From contig OZ257149.1 of assembly GCA_965279085.1 (NCBI GenBank), positions 3,658,001 to 3,722,000 on the forward strand: DNA of 64,000 nucleotides. Reading direction: 5' to 3'. The position numbers and the translations under genes are program-made. The stretch comes from UBA7672 sp965279085. Lineage in GTDB: Bacteria > Pseudomonadota > Alphaproteobacteria > Caulobacterales > Hyphomonadaceae. The first letter of the stretch is position 1, and every line of letters begins with the position of its first letter. This document shows positions 57,100-64,000 of the stretch, piece by piece. Under the pieces are notes generated by a model, which saw only the letters and a list, made by a program, of their open reading frames with translations, ran no database searches and was not told where the DNA came from.

Positions 57100-57534
57100 A
57101 TGTTCGGCGAGCTTTATCACAACCGGGTGCTGGAACTGGCAGCGGATATTCTGCACGTGGGCCAGCTGGCGGATGCGCAGGGATCTTCGCTGAAGGTCTC
57201 GCGCGTGTGCGGCTCCACCGTTCAGGTGGACGTGAAGCTCGACACGCAAGGCCGCATCGCCGAGATCGCAGTCGATCCCAAGGCCTGCGCGCTTGGGCAA
57301 GCGGCGACGTCGATCCTGGCGCGTCATGCGATCGGGCGGTCGCTCGCCGAGATCGAGGCGGCGCGCGATGCGCTCAACGCGATGCTGAAGGACGGGGCCG
57401 AACCGCCGCAGGGCGAATTCTGGGAACTCCGCCACCTGCAGCCCGTGCGGGATTACCCGCCCCGGCATACCTCCACCATGCTGGCCTTCGAGGCCGTGGC
57501 CGAGGCGATGAAACAGGCGCTGGCGAAGCGCTAA
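57100..57534 (+). CDS. IscU/NifU-like iron-sulfur scaffold protein
   Basis: The 144-residue protein is an IscU-like fold: YHNRVLELAADILHVGQLAD, then SRVCGSTVQVDVKLD with the first conserved Cys and KACALGQAATSILARHAIGR with the second. The usual third Cys is replaced by a His/Ser/Thr segment (YPPRHTSTMLAFEAVAE), as seen in a distinct group of alphaproteobacterial proteins, so cluster assembly as in IscU is doubtful. It is a single gene without other isc or suf genes nearby. Confidence 0.85.
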   Translation: MFGELYHNRVLELAADILHVGQLADAQGSSLKVSRVCGSTVQVDVKLDTQGRIAEIAVDPKACALGQAATSILARHAIGRSLAEIEAARDALNAMLKDGAEPPQGEFWELRHLQPVRDYPPRHTSTMLAFEAVAEAMKQALAKR

Positions 57535-57620
57535 AATTGTGGGTTCGCCGGGCCGAGCTGGCCCGTAACCATATCCAAAGATATCTGGGGTTGGCTGGCG
57601 GCTCGGTCTGAGGGGCGAGC

Positions 57621-59174
57621 ATGGCGGCCGAACCGGGCGCGGCAAAACATATGGATGCATTCCAGATGCGCGTGACAGCCGGAGCGATCCTGCTGTCGGC
57701 GATCTATGCGGCGGCCGTGATGCTGCTGGCTTCGCCCGTGTCGTTCTACACGATGGACGATCCCTACATTCACATGGCGCTGGCCGAGAACATCGCGCGC
57801 GGGCATTTCGGCGTGAACCTCGGCGAGGCGTCGAATCCGTCTTCCTCGATCCTGTGGCCGTGGCTGCTGGCGGTGTCCGAACGGATGGGCGTAATGCTGT
57901 GGGCGTCGTTGCTGATCAACATCGGATGCTTTGTCGGCTCGCTGAACGTTGCGCTGGCGTTCGCGGAGAAGCGGCTGGTTGTCGACGGCGTCGGACGCGA
58001 GCGCGTGCTGATCCTGATCGGGCTCGGCTTTGTCGCGTTCAACGTGTTCGGCGTGATGTTCACGGGGATGGAGCACAGCCTGCACGTGCTGCTGACCATC
58101 CTCGCCGTCACGCGGGTGATCGATGGCAAGTATGACGTGGTGGCGCTGAATGCGCTGATCCTCGGGCCGCTGGTACGGTTCGAGGGCGCGATCATCCTGA
58201 CGTTCGGCGTAGGCGCGGCGCTTGTCGACCGGAAATGGGTGTTCGCAGCTGCTGCGGCTGGCGGCGCGGCGTTGCTGGCCGGCGTCTACGCGTGGTGGCT
58301 GACCGGGCTGGGGCTGCCTGTGCTACCCAGTTCGGTGCTGAGCAAGTCGGCGGCGTCGAGCAGCCTGGTGGAAGGCGGCGGGGGGATGACGGATGCGTTG
58401 GCCGCGAACTTCATCAAGAATCTCGGATCGCCAGCAGCGCCTATGCTGGCCGTGCTGGCACTGGGCGCGATCTATGCGGTGGTGAAGCGGAGTGGACGCG
58501 ATCGCATCCTCGCTCTCGGCACTCTCGCCGTGTCGCTTCTCGCAACGATGTTCGGCCGGATGGACAGCTATGCGCGCTACGAAGTCTATGTGCTGTGCGC
58601 GGTGGGGCTGGCGCTGATTCACCTGCTGAGCGCGGAGCTGAAGCTCGTGCTGGGGTCGCTGACGCGCACGCTGGTGCTGGGCGGCGGGCTGTGCCTCGTC
58701 GGCGCGCTGCTTGGGCCTTATGTGCTGATCACCACGCCGCAGGCGGCGCGCAATATCGAGCGTCAGCAATACCAGATGCACCGGCTGGTCGCCGACTGCT
58801 GGAAGAAGCCGGTTGCAATCAACGATCTTGGGTGGGTGAGCTTCAGGAACGACAGTTACGTGCTCGACCTCTACGGACTGGGCAATGAGGAGGCGCGCAA
58901 GGCGCGCGCCACCGCGGAGCCGGGCTGGATGAAGCGGCTGGCGGACGGGCATGGCGTCGAGCTGGCGATGTTCTATGGGCAGTGGTTCCCCGACGTGCCG
59001 GCCGACTGGGTGCGCGTTGGCATGATCGTGGATGGGGAGCAGCAGGTGACGCCTTACGCCAATGCCGTGCAGGTCTATGCGACGAAGGCAGAGATGGCCG
59101 GGCAGGTGCGAGCGTGCCTGCAGCAGATCGAGCGTCCCGAAGGCCCGGTGATCGTCTTCGCGAAAGATACTTGA
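57621..59174 (+). CDS. Polytopic membrane protein, probable GT-C glycosyltransferase
   Basis: The 517-residue protein starts after GAGGGGCGAGC and has about ten membrane helices. The first periplasmic loop reads YTMDDPYIHMALAENIARGH; the acidic pair before Tyr/Ile and the spacing match the catalytic loop of GT-C glycosyltransferases. Later helices include VLILIGLGFVAFNVFGVMFT and LLTILAVTRVIDGKYD. The C-terminal part is a soluble periplasmic region of about 120 residues (RQQYQMHRLVADCWKKPVAI). The lipid-linked sugar donor is unknown. The GT-C call is inference from loop and topology. Confidence 0.75.
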   Translation: MAAEPGAAKHMDAFQMRVTAGAILLSAIYAAAVMLLASPVSFYTMDDPYIHMALAENIARGHFGVNLGEASNPSSSILWPWLLAVSERMGVMLWASLLINIGCFVGSLNVALAFAEKRLVVDGVGRERVLILIGLGFVAFNVFGVMFTGMEHSLHVLLTILAVTRVIDGKYDVVALNALILGPLVRFEGAIILTFGVGAALVDRKWVFAAAAAGGAALLAGVYAWWLTGLGLPVLPSSVLSKSAASSSLVEGGGGMTDALAANFIKNLGSPAAPMLAVLALGAIYAVVKRSGRDRILALGTLAVSLLATMFGRMDSYARYEVYVLCAVGLALIHLLSAELKLVLGSLTRTLVLGGGLCLVGALLGPYVLITTPQAARNIERQQYQMHRLVADCWKKPVAINDLGWVSFRNDSYVLDLYGLGNEEARKARATAEPGWMKRLADGHGVELAMFYGQWFPDVPADWVRVGMIVDGEQQVTPYANAVQVYATKAEMAGQVRACLQQIERPEGPVIVFAKDT

Positions 59175-59206
59175 CTTAGTCAACTATCGGCGCGAGCGTC
59201 TCTGCC

Positions 59207-60145
59207 ATGGCCGCGCCATCGCAATCGCAGATCGTATCTGTTCGCCGGTTCAACCGATTCTACACGCGCGAGGTGGGCGTGTTGCGGAAGAACTTCCTCG
59301 ATACGCCATGGTCGCTGGCCGAGATGCGGGTGCTCTATGAGATCGCCAACGGCGCCGATGTGACGGCGAGCGATCTGGGCCGGACGCTGGATCTCGACGC
59401 GGCCTATCTCAGCCGCCTGCTGCAGAAGTTCGAGAAGGACGGGCTAGTGACGCGCGCGCGATCCAGGGCGGATGCGCGGGTGAGTTTTCTCGGGCTTTCG
59501 GCGAAAGGTCGAAAGCAGTTCGCCGCCGCCAATGAGCGGCAGCTGCAGCACACGACAGGCATGTTGGCGAAACTCAAGCCGGGGCAGCGGCAGAGGCTGG
59601 TTGGCGCGATGCACGAGATTGAGGCGCTGCTGGGCGAGCCTTCTGGAGAGCGGCGCTACACGCTGCGCGACCCCGGGCCGGGCGATCTCGGCTGGATCGT
59701 GGAGCGGCACGGTGCGCTCTATGGCGAGGAATATGGCTGGCGCGGGCCGTTCGAGGGCATGTGCGCGGGCATCGTCTCGGACTTCGCGAAGAACTTCGAC
59801 CCGAAGCTCGAGAAGTGCTGGATTGCCGAAGTGAATGGCGCGCGCGCCGGATGCGTGATGCTGGTGCGGGACGATCCCAAGGCGAAGAAGGCGGACGTCG
59901 CGCGCGTGCGCCTGCTGCTGCTGGAGCCGTTCGCGCGGGGCATGGGTCTGGGACGCAGGCTGGTGGAGGAATGCGTCGCCTTCTCGAAGGCGAGCGGCTA
60001 CCGGCGCGTGACCCTGTGGACGCACAAGGAACTCACGGCGGCGCGGGCGATCTACGACAAACTCGGCTTCGTGAAGACGGGCGAGGAAAGCCACGACGAC
60101 TGGGGCGGCAAGGCGACGTCGGAATTCTGGGATCTCGATCTGTGA
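59207..60145 (+). CDS. MarR-type regulator fused to a GNAT acetyltransferase
   Basis: The 312-residue protein has an N-terminal MarR winged helix (EMRVLYEIANGADVTASDLG, RTLDLDAAYLSRLLQKFEKD) to about residue 150, and a C-terminal GNAT domain from about 155 (RDPGPGDLGWIVERHGALYG) with the acetyl-CoA-binding loop FARGMGLGRRLVEECVAFSK. This fusion is a known family, but regulator and enzyme may respond to the same molecule. The target of either half is unknown. The next gene begins 46 bases after the stop. Confidence 0.9.
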   Translation: MAAPSQSQIVSVRRFNRFYTREVGVLRKNFLDTPWSLAEMRVLYEIANGADVTASDLGRTLDLDAAYLSRLLQKFEKDGLVTRARSRADARVSFLGLSAKGRKQFAAANERQLQHTTGMLAKLKPGQRQRLVGAMHEIEALLGEPSGERRYTLRDPGPGDLGWIVERHGALYGEEYGWRGPFEGMCAGIVSDFAKNFDPKLEKCWIAEVNGARAGCVMLVRDDPKAKKADVARVRLLLLEPFARGMGLGRRLVEECVAFSKASGYRRVTLWTHKELTAARAIYDKLGFVKTGEESHDDWGGKATSEFWDLDL

Positions 60146-60190
60146 GTCCCGGTGTGGATGCGCGGCGGTCTTGCGTGTAGGCTGGTGCGC

Positions 60191-60673
60191 ATGGGGAAAC
60201 TTCCGGGTCTGGCAGGGCTGGTTCTGGCGATGGCGGGCGTGGCGCATGCGCAGACGCCGCGGGAGCCAAGCCAGGTGCTGCTCGAGCTCGGCGGATATTG
60301 CTGGCAGGCGGATCTGGAAGCTGGTCTGACAGACACCCACTGCTTTACCGTGTCGACCGGCGGGAAACTGGTGGCGGACACCCACAAGGTCCGAAGTCTT
60401 TCCGGCAGGGTCGTCTATGAGGGGATCACACTCTATCGGCTCGATGCGGCAAGCGGAGCGGTGCGATACGACTACTACAATTCGGGCGGAGAACTGATGA
60501 CCGGTTACGCAAAGCGTGACGGGCAAACCATCCTGTTCCCCGGGAAGCCGGATCAGGCGGCAGACATCGTCTGGTATCTGGGGACAGACGCCTATGAGGT
60601 CGGCACAGCGATGGTGACGGCGCCCAGGCGAAAGTTTGTGAAGGTTGGCCCGACCGGAACGGGCGGGCTCTAG
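60191..60673 (+). CDS. Exported hypothetical protein
   Basis: The 160-residue protein starts at 60191 with a signal peptide (LPGLAGLVLAMAGVAHAQ). The mature part is a beta-rich domain with two cysteines (LGGYCWQADL and DTHCFTV) and RVVYEGITLYRLDAASGAVR. It resembles small periplasmic lipocalin-like proteins only loosely. No family is assigned. It follows the MarR-GNAT gene and may share its transcript. Confidence 0.6.
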   Translation: MGKLPGLAGLVLAMAGVAHAQTPREPSQVLLELGGYCWQADLEAGLTDTHCFTVSTGGKLVADTHKVRSLSGRVVYEGITLYRLDAASGAVRYDYYNSGGELMTGYAKRDGQTILFPGKPDQAADIVWYLGTDAYEVGTAMVTAPRRKFVKVGPTGTGGL

Positions 60674-60707
60674 ACCCCGGTTTGCCTCTTAACCCGGGCG
60701 TTGTTAT

Positions 60708-61037
60708 ATGCCCGCCATGGCCGAGGCCCCCGCATACAAGCCCGTCGTGGGCGCCCTGTTGAAGGGCTACAAGGCGACGCTTTCGCCGGCGTTCGTCGCG
60801 CTGGGGGTGCGTTGCCGGCATGAGCCTTCGTGTGCGGAATACTGCGCCGAATGCGTGTCGAAGCATGGGGCGTGGGCAGGATCGTGGATGGGTCTGGCGC
60901 GATTTTCCCGCTGTCGTCCCGGAGGATCGCACGGGTTGGACCCGGCGCCGACCCTAACTAGCACCGGCGCGCGGTGGTTCGCCCCCTGGCGCTATGGCGT
61001 CTGGAGCGTGGACCGGTCCGAAACCGCCCGCCCTTAA
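60708..61037 (+). CDS. yidD: Membrane protein insertion efficiency factor YidD
   Basis: The 109-residue protein shows the YidD signature: LLKGYKATLSPAFVALGVRC then RHEPSCAEYCAECVSKHGAW and GLARFSRCRPGGSHGLDPAP, with conserved cysteines and a basic amphipathic N-terminus. YidD assists YidC in inserting inner-membrane proteins. In many bacteria it sits beside rnpA and yidC; here it is alone before thrS. The start could be the second ATG at 60717. Confidence 0.93.
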   Translation: MPAMAEAPAYKPVVGALLKGYKATLSPAFVALGVRCRHEPSCAEYCAECVSKHGAWAGSWMGLARFSRCRPGGSHGLDPAPTLTSTGARWFAPWRYGVWSVDRSETARP

Positions 61038-61133
61038 GTTTCCGGACCAAGCTCACAACAAGACTGGACGGTAGCGGGTTCAACGGCCCGTCAAATTGCT
61101 TTACCCGTCCGCCGGAACACGAAAGATACGACA

Positions 61134-63077
61134 ATGGTCAACGTCTCATTCCCCGATGGCTCGAAGCGGGAGTATCCCGACGGGTCGACGCCGCTCTCGA
61201 TTGCCGAGAGCATTTCCAAGTCGCTGGCCAAGCGGTCTGTGATCGCCAAGGTCAATGGCGAGTTGCGCGACATGAAGCGGCCGCTCGAGGGCGATAGTTC
61301 GATCGAACTGCTCGATATCAACTCGAAGGACGGTCTCGACCTGTTGCGCCACGATGCGGCGCACGTGCTGGCGCAGGCCGTGCAGGAGCTGTTCCCTGGA
61401 ACGCAGGTGACGATCGGGCCGGTGATCGAGGACGGGTTCTTCTACGACTTCGCGCGCAAGGAGCCGTTCTCGACGGACGACTTCGCGAAGATCGAGGCGA
61501 AGATGAAGGAGATCGTCGACCGCGATCTGCCAATCAACCGCGAGGTGTGGTCGAAGGACGATGCGATCGCGCACTTCAGGAAGATCGGCGAGGACTACAA
61601 GGCGCAGATCATCGACGACATCATTCCGCCGGGCGAGGCGATCACGCTGTACGCTCACGGCGACCAGTGGTCAGATCTCTGTCGCGGGCCGCACCTGCCG
61701 TCGACGGGAAAGCTGCCGAAGGCGTTCAAGCTGATGAAGCTGGCGGGCGCTTACTGGCGCGGCGACAGCAACAACGAGATGCTGCAGCGGATGTACGGCA
61801 CAGCGTGGGCCAACGAGAAGGATCTCGAGGCCTACCTGAAGCGCCTCGAGGAAGCCGAGAAGCGCGACCACCGCAAGGTGGGCCGCGAGCTCGATCTCTT
61901 CCACATGCAGGAAGAGGGCAAAGGGATGGTGTTCTGGCATCCCAAGGGCCTGACGCTGTGGCGCACGGTCGAGAACTACGTGCGGCGCAGGCTCGATGAC
62001 GCGGACTATATCGAGGTGCGCACGCCGCAGGTTCTCGATCGCAAGTTCTGGGAACAGTCTGGCCACTGGGAGAAGTATCGCGACAACATGTTCATCGCGG
62101 AGACGGCGGAGGACGAGGTCCTCTCGCTGAAGCCGATGAACTGCCCCGGCCACGTGCAGATCTTCAAGCAGGGGCAGAAATCCTATCGCGACCTGCCCAT
62201 GCGCATGGCCGAATTCGGTGCGTGCCATCGCTATGAGCCGTCAGGCGCGCTGCATGGCCTGATGCGCGTGCGCGCGTTCACGCAAGACGATGCGCATATC
62301 TTCTGTCGTGAAGACCAGATCGAGAGCGAGACGGCGCGCTTCATCAAGCTTGCCTATTCGATCCACCAGGATTTCGGACTGGTGACGGATCACGTGAACC
62401 TTGCGACGCGGCCGGAGCTGCGCGCGGGGAGTGACGAGTTCTGGGACAAGGCCGAGACGCAGATGCTGTCGGCGGCGCGCGCGGCCGGCGTGGAGCCGGT
62501 GATTGCGGAGGGCGACGGCGCTTTCTACGCGCCTAAGCTCGACTTCGTGATCAAGGACGCGATCGGGCGCGAATGGACGATCGGCACGATCCAGCTGGAC
62601 TACGTGCTGCCGGATCGCCTCGATGCTGAGTATGTTGGCGAAGATGGCGGCAAGCACCGACCGGTGATGCTGCATCGTGCGATCCTCGGATCGCTCGAAC
62701 GCTTCATCGGCGTGCTGATCGAGCATTATGCCGGTGCGTTCCCGATGTGGCTTTCGCCGGTGCAGGTGGTCGTGGCTTCGATCTCCGAAGGCGCGAACGC
62801 ATATGCCGAACAGGCGGCGGAAGAACTGCGGGCTGCCGGCCTGCGGGTGGCGACGGACCTCCGCAACGAGAAGATCAACTACAAGATCCGGGAGCACTCG
62901 CTGCAGAAGGTTCCGGTGATTGCGGTGGTCGGCGCGAAGGAAGCGGAGGAGCGCAAGCTGGCGCTGCGCCGCTTCGGAAGCCAGGCCAACGAGGTGGTGC
63001 TGCTCGACGACGCGAAGAAGTTCCTGGTGGAGGAAGCGCTGCCGCCGGACATCAAGCGGGCGAAGGCGAGCGTGTGA
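61134..63077 (+). CDS. thrS: Threonyl-tRNA synthetase
   Basis: The 647-residue class II enzyme charges tRNA-Thr. The order of domains is TGS (VNVSFPDGSKREYPDGSTPL), editing domain with the HxxxH pair (LRHDAAHVLAQAVQELFP), catalytic core with RGPHLPSTGK, MNCPGHVQIFKQGQKSY and HRAILGSLERF, and an anticodon-binding domain (VATDLRNEKINYKIREHSLQ). The zinc ligands are in NCPGH and two later His. Its stop overlaps the start of the next gene. Confidence 0.97.
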   Translation: MVNVSFPDGSKREYPDGSTPLSIAESISKSLAKRSVIAKVNGELRDMKRPLEGDSSIELLDINSKDGLDLLRHDAAHVLAQAVQELFPGTQVTIGPVIEDGFFYDFARKEPFSTDDFAKIEAKMKEIVDRDLPINREVWSKDDAIAHFRKIGEDYKAQIIDDIIPPGEAITLYAHGDQWSDLCRGPHLPSTGKLPKAFKLMKLAGAYWRGDSNNEMLQRMYGTAWANEKDLEAYLKRLEEAEKRDHRKVGRELDLFHMQEEGKGMVFWHPKGLTLWRTVENYVRRRLDDADYIEVRTPQVLDRKFWEQSGHWEKYRDNMFIAETAEDEVLSLKPMNCPGHVQIFKQGQKSYRDLPMRMAEFGACHRYEPSGALHGLMRVRAFTQDDAHIFCREDQIESETARFIKLAYSIHQDFGLVTDHVNLATRPELRAGSDEFWDKAETQMLSAARAAGVEPVIAEGDGAFYAPKLDFVIKDAIGREWTIGTIQLDYVLPDRLDAEYVGEDGGKHRPVMLHRAILGSLERFIGVLIEHYAGAFPMWLSPVQVVVASISEGANAYAEQAAEELRAAGLRVATDLRNEKINYKIREHSLQKVPVIAVVGAKEAEERKLALRRFGSQANEVVLLDDAKKFLVEEALPPDIKRAKASV

Positions 63078-64000
63078 CCGCAGGCCGCCATATCGAGGAT
63101 CAGGCGCGCGTCCTCGGCGTGCGTCTGAGGCTTGGACTGGTCGACCTTGCTGCGATCCAGCAATGGGCCAGCCAGGCCGTTCTCGAGGATGGCGGCCAGC
63201 ATGTCGATCTGGCGGATCTCTGTCTTGCGACCAATGCGGGCGAGCGTATCGCGCTGCGCATGCTGACCGGCGTTGGCGGAAAGCCAACGGCGCTGGATAC
63301 GATGCGAGCGTTTGGCGGCCTGCGCGTCGATGAGCAGTCGCAGGAAGAGCTGAGCCGGCTGGCGCATGCGCTCGATCCCGTTTTGAAAGAGATCGAGGCG
63401 GCGGGTGGCGACATTCCCGATGTGCTCGAACCCGCGATGACGCTGGCGGAGGATTTCCACGAGGCGCGCAGCAATGGCGAAGCTGCTGTGGCTGAGATCG
63501 AGGCGGAGATGCGCGAGGTCCTTCATGCGTTGAAGGAATACGCTGCTGAGCTGCCGGACGAGTCCGCGAAGCCGCAGGAGGCTGCGCCTATGGCACACAG
63601 CGTTTCGGCGATCGTGGTGAGCTTCAACACGGGCGATGTACTGTTCGACTGCCTCACGGCGCTGGCGCGCGATGCCGCGATCGACGAGATCATGCTGGTG
63701 AACAATGGCAATCCTCCGGAGACGCTGGAGCGCGTCGAAGATGCTGCCGGCAAATCCACACTGAAGATTATCGGCGGCGGGGTGAATCGCGGTTTCGCGG
63801 CAGGCGTCAACTTTGGCGCGGCGCGGGCGACGGGCGACAGGCTGCTGATCATCAACCCGGATGCCGTGCTGCAGCCCGGGTCAGTCGAGGCGCTGGAACA
63901 GGCGCTCGCGGGAGCGGCGGAGCCGGCGATCATTGGCGGCAAGATCTTCGGCGCGGATGGCAAGGAGCAGCGCGGTGCGCGGCGGCGGCGGCTCAGCATG
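63074..64000 (+). CDS. GT2 glycosyltransferase with N-terminal helical extension, cut by window end
   Basis: An uninterrupted frame begins with GTG at 63074, overlapping the thrS stop by four bases (GTGA), and runs to the window end. Residues 1-172 are helical and acidic without a known family (EAAVAEIEAEMREVLHALKE). From residue 173 a GT2 domain reads MAHSVSAIVVSFNTGDVLFD, IDEIMLVNNGNPPETLERVE, GVNRGFAAGVNFGAARATGD, with the metal-binding NPDA in LIINPDAVLQPG, as in rhamnosyltransferases. An ATG at 63590 with AGGAGG eight bases upstream could be an independent start, so the gene may be either a fusion or a GT2 with a separate preceding gene in the same frame. Confidence 0.75.
   Translation, partial: MTAGRHIEDQARVLGVRLRLGLVDLAAIQQWASQAVLEDGGQHVDLADLCLATNAGERIALRMLTGVGGKPTALDTMRAFGGLRVDEQSQEELSRLAHALDPVLKEIEAAGGDIPDVLEPAMTLAEDFHEARSNGEAAVAEIEAEMREVLHALKEYAAELPDESAKPQEAAPMAHSVSAIVVSFNTGDVLFDCLTALARDAAIDEIMLVNNGNPPETLERVEDAAGKSTLKIIGGGVNRGFAAGVNFGAARATGDRLLIINPDAVLQPGSVEALEQALAGAAEPAIIGGKIFGADGKEQRGARRRRLSM

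Noticed and set aside
1..64000. CRISPR arrays, tRNA or rRNA genes, prophage or insertion sequences
   Set aside because: No regularly spaced repeats, cloverleaf-like segments, transposase, integrase or phage structural genes were recognised on either strand.

Overview
The window looks like chromosome of a GC-rich alphaproteobacterium, most likely of the Caulobacterales/Hyphomonadaceae type. The reasons are a Tad (Flp) pilus locus in the Caulobacter cpa order, a minimal PutA without a DNA-binding domain, an RpoH-type sigma factor with the QKKLFFNLR box, class Ia ribonucleotide reductase subunits without an ATP cone, GANTC and TTAA-type cell-cycle motifs, and many lipoproteins. I see no rRNA, tRNA, CRISPR array, prophage or insertion sequence. 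About 62 protein genes fill the window. One of them, a 52-residue Flp pilin, is so short that it is easily missed.

Layout. 1-9.8 kb: the 3' part of an M16 peptidase-like gene, an ECF sigma factor translationally coupled to a small membrane protein, a GT4 glycosyltransferase divergent from putA, a solitary gene fusing a nucleoside-deoxyribosyltransferase/TIR-like domain to a macro domain, and an exported amidohydrolase. 9.9-17.6 kb: a GT2 enzyme, a small exported protein, then nrdA and nrdB as separate units, each preceded by a NrdR-like box, with a putative outer-membrane protein and a repeat-rich spacer between them, and a YqjD/YqjE-like pair. 17.6-31 kb: AMP nucleosidase, a UMF1-type MFS transporter, and the Tad locus (pilA, cpaA, cpaB, cpaC, cpaD, cpaE, cpaF, tadB, tadC) with a secretin-N-domain protein divergent from pilA. 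No tadD, tadE or tadG is in the window.

31-47 kb: a long palindromic repeat, a cytochrome c/PQQ-propeller quinohemoprotein, a cytochrome P450, rpoH, an EF-hand protein, a TonB-C lipoprotein, a 0.9-kb intergenic stretch rich in strong inverted repeats, an RluD-like pseudouridine synthase, a Tat-exported PhoD phosphatase, a soluble PAS hybrid histidine kinase with a Crp/Fnr regulator just downstream, and a zinc alcohol dehydrogenase. 47-64 kb: small secreted proteins, a serine hydrolase, hisI, lipoproteins, folE, cysS, a CHAD protein, a lipoprotein alpha/beta hydrolase, an IscU-like scaffold, a polytopic membrane protein, a MarR-GNAT fusion, yidD, thrS, and a GT2 gene that overlaps thrS and runs off the window.

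The most unusual items are the NDT/TIR-like plus macro fusion at 7145-8449, which has the parts for making or binding an NAD-derived nucleotide and could be a one-gene defence or signalling module, and the highly structured intergenic element at about 39.75-40.07 kb. Most of the rest is ordinary core genome.
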